54,873 nt of DNA from Planctomycetota bacterium (lineage in GTDB: Bacteria; Planctomycetota; Planctomycetia; Pirellulales; Thermoguttaceae). The translations under genes and the position numbers were made by a program. The notes beneath the pieces are model-generated. The model was not told where the DNA came from. It made no database searches and worked only from the letters and a program-made list of their open reading frames with translations. The stretch covers positions 1 through 54,873 of the forward strand of contig JAKPGL010000051.1 in NCBI GenBank assembly GCA_029550925.1, given 5' to 3'. Below are positions 28,047 through 38,822 of this stretch, piece after piece; the stretch's first letter is position 1; each line of letters opens with the position of its first letter.

Positions 28047-30716
28047 ATGCGGCGCCCCCAATTGGCCTTTTCGCAAGGAAAGAAGTGTTGGACGGCGGCG
28101 GTTTGGTTGCTAGCCGTCGGGCTGTTTTGTCAGGTAAGCCAATCGGCAGACGACCCGGCCGAATCGTTCGACTATTTCCGAAATTCCTGGAATGTGGTTG
28201 GCCTGAAGGATTATCAATATGGAGCTCGAATTACGCCGGACAACGCCATCCTGCTTGCCGACGGCGGCAGAGTGGAGTTTTGGTTCGGCGCGCAGCAAGA
28301 GCCGCTCTCCAGGAAACAAACCAAACGCTGTCTGGAAGGCTGGTTGCCGGTCATTCTGCTTCAGGCCCAGGAAGGCCAGGTGCGCTATGAGTTCTGTTAT
28401 TGGGCCGCCCCGCTGCCAACGGTCCAGGACTGGCAAAAGGCGTTCTATTGGCCCACCGAAGGGGAAAACTTCTTGGTCTGGGCCAAGGTAACCGCCACGA
28501 ACCAGGGCGACCGATTGGCCGAGGCGAAGGTCCGGGTCCGCATTGGACGGCCGAAAACCGGCCAGCAAACCGAGGAGCAATTCGGCTGGGCGCTACCGGG
28601 CGGGGCGTCGCAAACGGCCGTCGTTCGGGTCCCTTTCTTCCCGGAACCTAAGCCGGAGCGGTTTGCCAAGGAGGCCCCGAACCTCTGGCTGGATCGCACG
28701 GTGCAGTTTTGGAAGGGGCTTTTGCAGAACGAGCAGGCGGCCCGGATCCAGGTACCGTGTCGAAAGGCCGCCGAAGCCCTTCTGGCCGCTCATGTGTGCC
28801 AGATGTTGGTAAGCGATCACGGTCGGCTCCACGGCGGCGAAGGATTTTACGACGAGTTCTACATCCGGGACGGCGCCTATCAGATCATGGAGTTGGAAGA
28901 GGCGGGGCTTTGGGACCCGGCGGCCAAGGCCATCGAGTTTTACCTGAAAGCCCAGCGTCCGGACGGCCGATTCGAGACGCAGCGCAACCAGTTCGACGCC
29001 AACGGCCAGGCGGTCTGGACGCTGTGGCAGTACTGGAAGATCACCGGCAACAAAAGTTTTCTGCAGCGGGCCTATCCGGCGATGGTGCGGGCGATGGAGT
29101 GGACCAAGAAGGCCCGGCGGGAGGCACCGGCCAATAGCCCATTTGCCGGCCTTCTGCCTCCGGCACCGGCCGACGGCGAATACCTCTGGGACGGCAAACA
29201 TCATATTGTCGGCTACGACTTTTGGAACCTTCGGGCAATGGAGCTGGCAGCGGATGCGGCTCAAGTCCTGGGCCGGGCCGAGGAAGCCAAGCAATGGGCC
29301 GACGAGGCGGCTCAATACCGGCAAGCTATCGAGGCGGCATGGCGGCGGACCGGCCTGGCCTACTTCCCGCCCAGTTGGGAAAAAGAGGGTACCCACTGGG
29401 GCAATACGGAAACCCTTTGGCCAACGCCGATTTGGCCAGCGGAGGATTCCCGGGCCTCTGCCCTGATCCAGCATGTGCGCGGGGAGCATGGGGGCGGCTA
29501 TTGCGAGGGGATCATTCGCTGGTTAGGCGCCGCCGGAGCCATTCATCCGTACATGAGCGCTTACACCACCATGGCCGATCTGGTCCGAGGTCGAGATGAA
29601 CAGGTGGTCGAAGATTTCTATTGGTATTTGCTCCATAGCACAGCCACCCATGCGTTTCCGGAAGGTATCTTCTACAGGCGGCGGTTTGCCTGGAGCGATA
29701 CGATTCCGCATCCGACCGGGGCGGCCAACTATGCCCTGATGCTTCGGCACATGCTGGTACATGAACAAGGCCAAGAGCTGCACCTGCTTCGGGCGGCGCC
29801 GGACTGGTGGCTTGGGCCGGGACAAAAAATCCTGGTCCAGCGGGCGCCCACGCATTTTGGGCTGGTGTCGATGGTGGTGGAAGGGCTGCCTGACGGGGTG
29901 AAAGTCTCCCTCCAAGGGCCGGACCGGGAAAAACCTCGCCGGATGCTGCTGTTTTTGCCAGAAAACCGACGGCTGCTAGAGCCGATCCCGGGTTGCCAGG
30001 TGGTTTATCGGACGGCGCAAAAACAGCGGTGGGATTTTCCCACCGTGGTGCGGAAGTATGAGGCAGTGGCGCCGCCGGCCAAGCAGGCGATTGCCTGTCT
30101 GGTGGCTCTGCCGCTGGGGCAGCCGATTCGGGCGGATAAGTGCGTGTTTCTGGACCTCTCGAAGGCGGCCAATACGGACCCGTTTACCGGGCCGTTCGGG
30201 GTACTCAATCCGGGCGAAGACCTGCTGATGAAAGGGTTGCCGGTAGGCCGAACCACGGCGGACGGCGTGCCGTTTGAAATCCTCGACCCGGCCAAAAACG
30301 AGGGCCGGGCGTTGGTGGTCCTGCATTCGCCGCGGGCGCCGAAACCAGAGCGGTTCCCCAAGGAGGTGGAAATCCTGGTGGGGTGCCAGGGCCGACGGCT
30401 CTTCCTGCTGGGCAATGTCCACGGGTGGGACCCCCAGGACGGCGGCGCCGAACCCACCGGGGCAGTGGCCGAGTATGTCCTCTGCTATGCGGACGGCCAA
30501 AAGCAAACCATCCCGCTTATTACCGGACAGACGATCGACGATTGGGCCAGCCCGCCGGACGCCACGGATGTTCGGACTGTACTGCGCGGCAAAAGGTGGC
30601 ACCTGAACCTGCTGGCAGTGCAACTCCGGCCGGTCAAGGTGGAAAAGCTGATTTTCCGGGATTTAGGCACCCCGGCTGCCCCTCTGCTTGCCGCCGCCAC
30701 TGTCGAACAAGAATAA
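28047..30716 (+). CDS. Exported six-hairpin glycosidase-like protein
   Basis: An 889-residue protein with a signal peptide (cleavage near residue 31, ...CQVSQSADD). After a beta-rich N-terminal part (to about 230) comes an (alpha/alpha)6-type region (about 230-600) recalling glucoamylase, GH37/GH63 or rhamnosidase folds: GEGFYDEFYIRDGAYQIM, AIEFYLKAQRPDGRF, FDANGQAVWTLWQYW, and the repeated pattern of helices with Trp and acidic residues. A beta-rich C-terminal domain follows (about 640-889). Such proteins cleave or modify polysaccharides; the family and substrate cannot be fixed here. GGAG lies 8 bases before ATG 28047. It stands alone. Confidence 0.75.
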   Translation: MRRPQLAFSQGKKCWTAAVWLLAVGLFCQVSQSADDPAESFDYFRNSWNVVGLKDYQYGARITPDNAILLADGGRVEFWFGAQQEPLSRKQTKRCLEGWLPVILLQAQEGQVRYEFCYWAAPLPTVQDWQKAFYWPTEGENFLVWAKVTATNQGDRLAEAKVRVRIGRPKTGQQTEEQFGWALPGGASQTAVVRVPFFPEPKPERFAKEAPNLWLDRTVQFWKGLLQNEQAARIQVPCRKAAEALLAAHVCQMLVSDHGRLHGGEGFYDEFYIRDGAYQIMELEEAGLWDPAAKAIEFYLKAQRPDGRFETQRNQFDANGQAVWTLWQYWKITGNKSFLQRAYPAMVRAMEWTKKARREAPANSPFAGLLPPAPADGEYLWDGKHHIVGYDFWNLRAMELAADAAQVLGRAEEAKQWADEAAQYRQAIEAAWRRTGLAYFPPSWEKEGTHWGNTETLWPTPIWPAEDSRASALIQHVRGEHGGGYCEGIIRWLGAAGAIHPYMSAYTTMADLVRGRDEQVVEDFYWYLLHSTATHAFPEGIFYRRRFAWSDTIPHPTGAANYALMLRHMLVHEQGQELHLLRAAPDWWLGPGQKILVQRAPTHFGLVSMVVEGLPDGVKVSLQGPDREKPRRMLLFLPENRRLLEPIPGCQVVYRTAQKQRWDFPTVVRKYEAVAPPAKQAIACLVALPLGQPIRADKCVFLDLSKAANTDPFTGPFGVLNPGEDLLMKGLPVGRTTADGVPFEILDPAKNEGRALVVLHSPRAPKPERFPKEVEILVGCQGRRLFLLGNVHGWDPQDGGAEPTGAVAEYVLCYADGQKQTIPLITGQTIDDWASPPDATDVRTVLRGKRWHLNLLAVQLRPVKVEKLIFRDLGTPAAPLLAAATVEQE

Positions 30717-30881
30717 GTCCGGTTCTTCTGTGGGCCATTGGGACCGGTAAGGTCGTTGACGCTTCGGGGCTCTTCCTTTAAATTATCTTTTTCTGGTTTC
30801 TACGCGGAAATTCTACCGGAGCAACCACTTGGATATAGATTCCATCCTGAAAAGATACTACTGCCAGTGAACGGAGGATCC

Positions 30882-32951
30882 ATGAATCGAGCAGCAAGCG
30901 TTGAACAATTGGCTATCAATACGATCCGCACTTTGTCGATGGATGCCGTGGAAGCGGCCCGCAGTGGGCATCCCGGCACGCCCATGGCCTTAGCGCCGGT
31001 CGCTTATGTGCTGTTTCGGGAACGGCTCCAGTACGATCCGGAGCGGCCCCATTGGCCGAATCGGGATCGGTTTGTGTTAAGCTGCGGCCATGCGTCGATG
31101 CTTTTGTATGCGGCGTTGCACTTGGCGGGCGTCAAACAGCTTGGGCCGGACGGGCAGCCGACTGGCGAACTAGCGGTTCCTTTGGAAGCCATTCGGCAAT
31201 TCCGGCAACTGGGCAGCCGATGCCCTGGCCATCCGGAGTATGGCCACACCAGCGGCGTGGAAACCACGACCGGGCCGTTGGGCCAGGGGGTGGCCAACAG
31301 CGTCGGTATGGCCATTGCCGCCAAATGGTTGGCCGGCTATTTCAATCGGCCCGGTTTCGAGCTGTTTAACTTCCGGGTTTATGCCCTTTGCAGCGATGGC
31401 GACCTGATGGAGGGCATCGGCTCGGAGGCCGCCTCCCTGGCCGGCCATCTGCAACTGGATAATCTCTGCTGGATCTATGACGATAACCGGATCACGATCG
31501 AAGGCCCCACTTCGCTCGCCTTCAGCGAAGATGTTGGGATGCGGTTTGCCAGCTATGGCTGGAATGTGCTGCGGGTGGCCGACGTGAATGAACTGGGCTG
31601 TTTGCGGAACGCATTGGCGGGGTTTGATCGAGAAAGCCAACGGCCTACCTTGATCATCGTCCGAAGCACGATCGCCTGGGGCGCCCCGACGAAACAAAAT
31701 CATCATGAATCCCACGGAGCGCCGCTGGGCGATCAGGAGGTCCGGGGAGCGAAAGCCTTCTACGGTTGGCCGGAAAACGAACAGTTTTGGGTCCCGTCTG
31801 AAGTCCTGGAGCATTTCCGAGCGGCGAACTTGGCCACTTCCCATGAACAAGCCGACCAGTGGTATGCCCTGCTGGCCGAGTATCGCAAGGCGTATCCTGA
31901 CCTGGGCGCGGAGCTTCAGTGTCTGCAAGAAGGCCGATTGCCCGACGGTTGGGACGCTCAGTGGCCCGCCTTTCCGGCAGATCCGAAGGGAATGGCCACC
32001 CGGGTGGCTTCCGGCAAGGTGCTCAATCATGCGGCCCGGCGGGTTCCGTGGCTTTTGGGTGGCTCGGCCGATCTGGGACCGTCCAATCGCACCGAACTTG
32101 CCTTCCCCGAAGCCCACGGCGATTTTTCCGTTACCAACCCATCGGGGCGGAATTTCCATTTCGGCGTGCGGGAACATGCGATGGCCGGCGTGTGCAACGG
32201 GATGGCCCTGTGTGGGCTTCGTCCGTATGCGGCGACGTTTTTTGTGTTTACCGATTACATGCGGCCGTCGATGCGGCTTGCGGCGATGATGGGCCTGCCA
32301 GTGCTTTACATCCTGACGCACGATTCCATTGGGGTAGGCGAGGATGGACCGACACATCAGCCGGTCGAACACCTGGCCGCCCTGCGGGCCATCCCCAATA
32401 TGATGGTCATTCGGCCAGCCGACGCCAATGAAACCGCCGAGGCGTATCGGGTAGCATTGCAACGGCGGGACGGACCGACCGCCCTGGTGCTAACCCGGCA
32501 GAACTTGCCGGTGCTGGACCGAGCGAAATTGGCTCCGGCTTCTGGGTTGGCAAGGGGGGCATATATTTTGTCCGAGGCGGCTGGCGGAAAGCCGGAGGTA
32601 CTGTTGATCGGCACGGGGAGCGAAGTCTCCCTTTGTCTGGCCGCCCAGGAAAAACTTCAGGCCGATGGCGTCCCGGCACGGGTGATCAGTATGCCCAGTT
32701 GGGAGCTATTCGAGGCGCAGCCGGCGGAATATCGGAAAGAGGTATTGCCGCCCGGCTGCCTGGCCCGGGTGGCGGTGGAAGCAGGGATTCGGCAAGGTTG
32801 GGAACGTTACCTTGGTCCCCAGGGCCGGTTCGTGGGTATGGAGAGCTTCGGCGTTTCGGCCCCGGAAAAGGTGCTGTACAAGCATTTCGGCATTACGCCG
32901 GAAGCGATTGTCGCCTGCGTCCGAGAGGCCCTGCACGCCCTTCGGCAGTAA
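30882..32951 (+). CDS. tkt: Transketolase
   Basis: A 689-residue thiamine-diphosphate enzyme of the pentose phosphate pathway that moves two-carbon units between sugar phosphates. Motifs: ARSGHPGTPMALAPVAY, the TPP-binding SDGDLMEGIGSEA with the following ASLAGHLQLDNL, SIAWGAP-like segment with NHHESHGAPLG, then the pyrimidine domain with HFGVREHAMAGVCNGMAL, and LTHDSIGVGEDGPTHQPVEHL. The ATG at 30882 has CGGAGG before it; the frame extends to 30738 without support. The length matches bacterial transketolases. No other pentose-phosphate genes adjoin it. Confidence 0.97.
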   Translation: MNRAASVEQLAINTIRTLSMDAVEAARSGHPGTPMALAPVAYVLFRERLQYDPERPHWPNRDRFVLSCGHASMLLYAALHLAGVKQLGPDGQPTGELAVPLEAIRQFRQLGSRCPGHPEYGHTSGVETTTGPLGQGVANSVGMAIAAKWLAGYFNRPGFELFNFRVYALCSDGDLMEGIGSEAASLAGHLQLDNLCWIYDDNRITIEGPTSLAFSEDVGMRFASYGWNVLRVADVNELGCLRNALAGFDRESQRPTLIIVRSTIAWGAPTKQNHHESHGAPLGDQEVRGAKAFYGWPENEQFWVPSEVLEHFRAANLATSHEQADQWYALLAEYRKAYPDLGAELQCLQEGRLPDGWDAQWPAFPADPKGMATRVASGKVLNHAARRVPWLLGGSADLGPSNRTELAFPEAHGDFSVTNPSGRNFHFGVREHAMAGVCNGMALCGLRPYAATFFVFTDYMRPSMRLAAMMGLPVLYILTHDSIGVGEDGPTHQPVEHLAALRAIPNMMVIRPADANETAEAYRVALQRRDGPTALVLTRQNLPVLDRAKLAPASGLARGAYILSEAAGGKPEVLLIGTGSEVSLCLAAQEKLQADGVPARVISMPSWELFEAQPAEYRKEVLPPGCLARVAVEAGIRQGWERYLGPQGRFVGMESFGVSAPEKVLYKHFGITPEAIVACVREALHALRQ

Positions 32952-33002
32952 TGGCGCCAGGTCTGCGGCAATCCCAAAGGATTTGGCGTGGATTCGGCTA
33001 TT

Positions 33003-33770
33003 TCACTGGACCGGTTGGCCGGCGCGGAAAGTGCGTTCGGAAAGTTTTCGGCCTTGCTCGTCCCAGGTGATGGCTTTGCCGTCGGGTCGGCCTTGCTTGT
33101 AATGGACTTGGGTCTTCATTTGGCCGTTAGGATGCCATTCGGTAACCGGTCCGTCAAGCTGGTTTTGGACGTAAGTTTCTTCGCGTAGTTTTTGGCCCTG
33201 CTCGTTCCAGTAGATCCATTTGCCGTGGCGTTGGCCTGCCTGGTATTCTTCCTGGCGGATGGGTTTATCCGGTTGACCTGGCCTCCAATAGGTCCACACG
33301 CCGTCCAATTGGCCGTCCTTGTAGGTCCCCATTTTCGCTTTGGCGCCGTCTTCGTAGTAATAGACCCATTCGCCGACTCGTCGGCCGTCTTCATATTTGC
33401 CTTCGCAGAACTTTTGGCCGTTCGGATGCCATTCGGTGTAGAGACCGTGGTTGACGGTAGAGGCGTCGCTGAAGTATTTGACCGTCCTTTCGATCCGCAC
33501 TTTCCCGTTGGGAAATGTGTCCCGTAGGGTCCGGACATCCACCAGTTTCGGCGGCGGGATGGAGGGGTCTGCCTTGGGTTTCGGCGTCAAAAGGTTTTTC
33601 AGATCGACCTCCGGCCCAGCGGCGGTGGGAGACGTTGTCGTTTTTTCTTTTTCCTGTTCCTGACGTTCTTGCTCGGCGAAGAACTCCTCGGCCCGATCTT
33701 TGCCGCACCCGCTGAGGAACAAACACAACAGAACCGCCAGAAAACCCAAAGGCAGTAGGCTCGTTTTCAT
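33003..33770 (-). CDS. Lipoprotein with MORN-type repeats
   Basis: A 255-residue protein. The N-terminus is a lipoprotein signal with lipobox LSGC at about residues 18-21. A Glu/Gln-rich linker follows (about 25-60). From about 80 onward there are about six repeats of the MORN-variant type: YTEWHPNGQKFCEGKYEDG, WVYYYEDGAKAKMGTYKDG, WTYWRPG, WIYWNEQGQK, VTEWHPNGQMK, ITWDEQGRK. Such repeats are found in YwqK-like proteins; they are mostly protein or membrane contact modules. GAGGAG precedes ATG 33770. An IS66-type element is inserted 38-46 bases upstream. Confidence 0.85.
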   Translation of the reverse strand: MKTSLLPLGFLAVLLCLFLSGCGKDRAEEFFAEQERQEQEKEKTTTSPTAAGPEVDLKNLLTPKPKADPSIPPPKLVDVRTLRDTFPNGKVRIERTVKYFSDASTVNHGLYTEWHPNGQKFCEGKYEDGRRVGEWVYYYEDGAKAKMGTYKDGQLDGVWTYWRPGQPDKPIRQEEYQAGQRHGKWIYWNEQGQKLREETYVQNQLDGPVTEWHPNGQMKTQVHYKQGRPDGKAITWDEQGRKLSERTFRAGQPVQ

Positions 33771-33815
33771 GGTCGATGTTTCTCCTCGAACGAGAGCTTC
33801 GGAAAATCCTTTCGG

Positions 33816-33971
33816 GTAACATTTCAGCCGAATGCAAAGGAGGCTTATTTTAAGGCGGAATTTACCCGGGATTGTCACTGCCGCTCTAGCGGCAGTCCAG
33901 AACACTCTTCAAACACCTGGATTCCCGCTTGCGCGGCAGTGACAAGGTACTGCATTCGGCTAAAATGTTCC
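33816..33971. mobile_element. IS66-like non-autonomous inverted-repeat element, copy 1
   Basis: 156 bp. Left end GTAACATTTCAGCCGAATG (33816-33834) is inverted at 33951-33971 (ending CGGCTAAAATGTTCC). It is flanked by the direct repeat CCTTTCGG (33808-33815 and 33972-33979). Its interior pairs CACTGCCGC with GCGGCAGTG. Ends starting GTAA and 8-bp target duplications are known features of IS66-family elements. It has no open frame. Confidence 0.85.
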
Positions 33972-34127
33972 CCTTTCGGGAGGCAACCCAAGGCACACCT
34001 CTCTTTTGAATTGTTGCATATAGAGAAGCTTCCGTCTATGGAACGGAAAGGGCTTCCTCCCCCAATCTAGGGCCGAGACATGTTCGGTTCTAGGAGAACA
34101 TCCCCTCCTTGTGGGGGGGCACAGAAA

Positions 34128-34212
34128 TAAGAGGCTCTAACAAAACGGCCTTTCCTACTCACTTCCTCCAGCGAGGAAAATAGGTCGGCATCGTTTTGTT
34201 AGAGCTTCTAAA
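34128..34212. repeat. Second inverted-repeat family (II), copy 1
   Basis: About 84 bp. TAAGAGGCTCTAACAAAACG at the left is inverted at the right (CGTTTTGTTAGAGCTTCTAA, about 34192-34211) with two mismatches. A small hairpin (TCCTCCAGCGAGGA) sits in the middle. A related copy in inverted orientation is at 54716-54811 and a diverged, interrupted one at 41449-41537. Confidence 0.8.
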
Positions 34213-34416
34213 TGCCAACCGTAATCCGGTGGTATCCCCCCCTGGGAAAGAACGTGCCCGGGGCATCCCCCCTCGGTAGCTAGGGATCCGTCCATTTGGC
34301 GACAACCGAGGGAAAGCTCAGGGACGCCGTTTGCCTGGAAATGAGACGGCAGATTTTCTTCTCCTCAACAGAGATGGCGTGCTGCCAAACCGATGGGTGT
34401 TCTTTTAACGCACTCA

Positions 34417-34444
34417 ATAGAAAAGGGGGCCTCAGAGGCCCCCC
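34417..34444 (-). terminator. Minus-strand terminator-like hairpin
   Basis: GGGGGCCTC (34425-34433) pairs with GAGGCCCCC (34435-34443). On the minus strand it is followed by TTTTCTATT. It is about 360 bases downstream of the HU gene stop, so it may end that transcript or be part of an unrelated repeat. Confidence 0.55.
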
Positions 34445-34497
34445 TGAAAATAGTCATGCCGAGAGTCTGGAGATACGCCGGAAGCCCCCTCTGAATT

Positions 34498-34602
34498 GAG
34501 CCGGTTGCGTTGTGGGACGTCAACCACTATAGCTTTGGAAGCCTAGCGTCATGATTCCTATCGCAAGCGGTTGTAGGTCGGAAGCGACAACGCAACCGGC
34601 TC
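34498..34602. repeat. 105-bp element with 16-bp perfect inverted ends
   Basis: GAGCCGGTTGCGTTGT (34498-34513) is exactly inverted at 34587-34602. The 8-base sequence CTGAATTG occurs at both sides (34491-34498 and 34605-34612), slightly offset from the ends, so it is only a possible target duplication. No open frame is inside. Confidence 0.7.
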
Positions 34603-34799
34603 CGCTGAATTGGCAGAGAGGCAGGATTGGGAGAGAGAATCCTGTTCGGAACCCCCTCCTACCGGCTTTTGCCTCGGCCAAGCCGAAAGGGATGGATGTC
34701 AAAATCCTTTTAGACTCCAAGCGCAAAAATCCCCGCCGCCCCTTACAGAACAAGAGGGGAGCGAAGAAACGCGTGGAAGCCTTTTCCGGCTAGGTCCCG

Positions 34800-35123
34800 C
34801 TATTTCACCATATCTTTCAGGGCCTTTAACGGCCGAACACGCACACGAACCGTAGCCGGTTTGGCCGGGATGTCCCGAATCTCGCCCGTGAGGGGGTTTC
34901 GGACGCCTTTGCGGGCCTTTTGGGCGGGAATTTTCTTCTTGACGATCTTGACCAAACCTGGGATGGCGAACACGCCAGGGCCTTTGAGGGCCTTTTTGAT
35001 CTGGTCGGCCAACGCATCCAACACAGCAGCTACCTGTTTGCGAGTCAGTTGGGTAGCTTCGGCAATGTTACCGACGATCTGACTCTTCGAGGGCGCCTTC
35101 GCAGTACCGGCTGCTTTTGCCAT
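34800..35123 (-). CDS. HU-family DNA-binding protein
   Basis: A 107-residue member of the HU/IHF family. After a basic, Ala-rich N-terminal tail (about 14 residues), the helical dimer part KSQIVGNIAEATQLTRKQVAAVLDALADQIK is followed by GVFAIPGLVKIVKKKIPAQKARKG, which corresponds to the GxGxF region, and by the DNA-binding arm with RNPLTGEI and VRVRPLKALKDMV. It binds and bends DNA, shaping the nucleoid. A near-perfect ribosome site (AAGGAGG) lies 9 bases before the ATG. It lies alone, with long gene-free regions on both sides. Confidence 0.9.
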   Translation of the reverse strand: MAKAAGTAKAPSKSQIVGNIAEATQLTRKQVAAVLDALADQIKKALKGPGVFAIPGLVKIVKKKIPAQKARKGVRNPLTGEIRDIPAKPATVRVRVRPLKALKDMVK

Positions 35124-35747
35124 AGTTGCAAGTCCTCCTTGGAAAAAAGACTACAAAAAAACAGAATCGACGTACCGAATTGCCCCATTTTTTGAAAAAC
35201 TAGGTTCCCTGCGGGGAACACTCCCGCAAAATAATCGCCTTGTGGGGACCCAGTTTGACCGGCTCGTTCGTCTAAAAGCCGGGTTCTCGGAATAATTCAA
35301 TCTTACCTTTATTCGACAAAATGGATGGATGTAAAAAAACCTCGGCCCATTTTCAGAGCGGCGTCATGCGGCAACTTTGTGGTGATTTATGGCATTTTTT
35401 TCAAAAATTGCAAGAGGCTGAAGCCAAAAATTCTTAAAATTTCCTGGATCAGAACGGAAAAAACGACGTGGGGCCAAGACCGATCTTTCTAAAAACCATC
35501 GTGAGTTTTGCCGAAATCTATGGGGATACCGCTGTAGAACGCTTGTGCGCCGTCCGAGCTGTTGTTGTCTTAACTGCTTGTTATTTAAGCACTTGCAGAT
35601 TATAATTCCCGTCCGGGTAGCGGCAACCCTCTATCAACAGAAAACCGCGACTATGTTGCAATCCAGGCTGTCTAGCCTGGCCTGTCCGCCGGCTGGACAG
35701 CCGGTGTTCCCTACAAGCAGAATCCCTTCTGGAGAGGACCAATAGGC
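35124..35747. other. Intergenic region between the HU gene and kdsB
   Basis: About 620 bases without a gene. It holds the divergent promoters. A small perfect hairpin GTTCCC-TGCG-GGGAAC lies near 35204-35219. Two hairpins related to the array modules lie at 35666-35702 (listed separately), just ahead of kdsB. Confidence 0.5.
35666..35702 (+). repeat. Two hairpins related to the array modules, upstream of kdsB
   Basis: CCAGGCTGTCTAGCCTGG and, after CCTGTCCG, CCGGCTGGACAGCCGG. Each is a perfect stem around a GTCT or GGAC loop, the same loop and its reverse complement as in the larger arrays, but without the flanking GTAACG. They lie about 45 bases upstream of the kdsB start. Confidence 0.75.
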
Positions 35748-36533
35748 GTGAAGAAATTGCCTACGGCAGAAGTTTCGTCGAGGTGTCGGAGTTATTTGGT
35801 CATTCCGGCCCGATTGGCTTCGACTCGGCTTCCGCGGAAGATGCTCCTGCGGGAGACCGGCAAACCATTGATTCAACACACCTATGAGTCGGCGATCCAA
35901 GCTGAACACCCTCTAGGGGTATGCGTAGCCACCGATTCGGAGGAGATTTTCGACGCCGTCCGGGCCTTTGGAGGTCAAGTGCGGATGACCGACCCGGCTG
36001 CCGCCAGTGGCACCGACCGGGTGGCCGAGATCGCCCGCTCCATGACCGAGATCGACCTGTTCGTCAATCTCCAGGGCGATGAACCGGAACTAGGCGGCAA
36101 GGCCATCGATCTAGCCATCCGCCTGTTAGAACAGAATCCCCAGGCAAGCATGTCCACCTTAGCGACCCCGATCCGCTCCCGCCGGCAGTGGGAAGACCCC
36201 GCCTGTGTAAAGGTGGTTTTCGACGCCCAGGGCCGGGCCATGTATTTCAGCCGAAGCCCCATTCCTTACCCCCGCCAGTGGGAGGATAGCCTCCTGGAGG
36301 CCGATCCGCCGATTTTTTACCAGCATATCGGCCTGTACGTGTATCGCCGGGAAGTATTGTTGGATTTGGCCCGCCGACCTCCTTGCCGATTGGAACAGGT
36401 CGAACGCCTTGAACAACTCCGAGCTTTGGACGCAGGTTACACCATCCTAGTGGGGGTCATCGACTACCACGGTTCGGGAATTGATACGCCAGAAGACTAC
36501 CGGGCCTTTGTCGAACGTTGCCGAACCGGCTAG
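35748..36533 (+). CDS. kdsB: 3-deoxy-manno-octulosonate cytidylyltransferase (CMP-KDO synthetase)
   Basis: A 261-residue enzyme that joins CTP and KDO to CMP-KDO for lipid A/inner core synthesis. Motifs: VIPARLASTRLPRKMLL (about 17-33), ATDSEEIFDAVRAFGG, ASGTDRVAEIA, VNLQGDEPEL, ALYFSRSPIPY-like region (AMYFSRSPIPY) and the C-terminal EQVERLEQLRALDAGY with GIDTPEDYRAF. The start is GTG 35748 with GGAGAGG upstream. CTP synthase, making its nucleotide substrate, is the next gene. This order is also known from chlamydiae. It indicates that the organism makes KDO-containing lipopolysaccharide. Confidence 0.95.
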   Translation: MKKLPTAEVSSRCRSYLVIPARLASTRLPRKMLLRETGKPLIQHTYESAIQAEHPLGVCVATDSEEIFDAVRAFGGQVRMTDPAAASGTDRVAEIARSMTEIDLFVNLQGDEPELGGKAIDLAIRLLEQNPQASMSTLATPIRSRRQWEDPACVKVVFDAQGRAMYFSRSPIPYPRQWEDSLLEADPPIFYQHIGLYVYRREVLLDLARRPPCRLEQVERLEQLRALDAGYTILVGVIDYHGSGIDTPEDYRAFVERCRTG

Positions 36534-36560
36534 AATGTCTCTTTTTGGAACAGACTGATC

Positions 36561-38805
<2,245 letters not shown>

Positions 38806-38822
38806 CCAGACGGTCCGAAATG

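Larger units (their letters stand above)
34213..34799. other. Rest of the 1-kb gene-free region left of the HU gene
   Basis: No convincing gene. It contains a minus-strand terminator-like hairpin (34417-34444) and an inverted-repeat element (34498-34602), listed separately. Short frames here have no ribosome site. Confidence 0.5.

Noticed and set aside
31170-32462. A 430-codon open frame antisense to transketolase
   Set aside because: It is a shadow of a highly conserved gene; no start signal and no recognisable protein.
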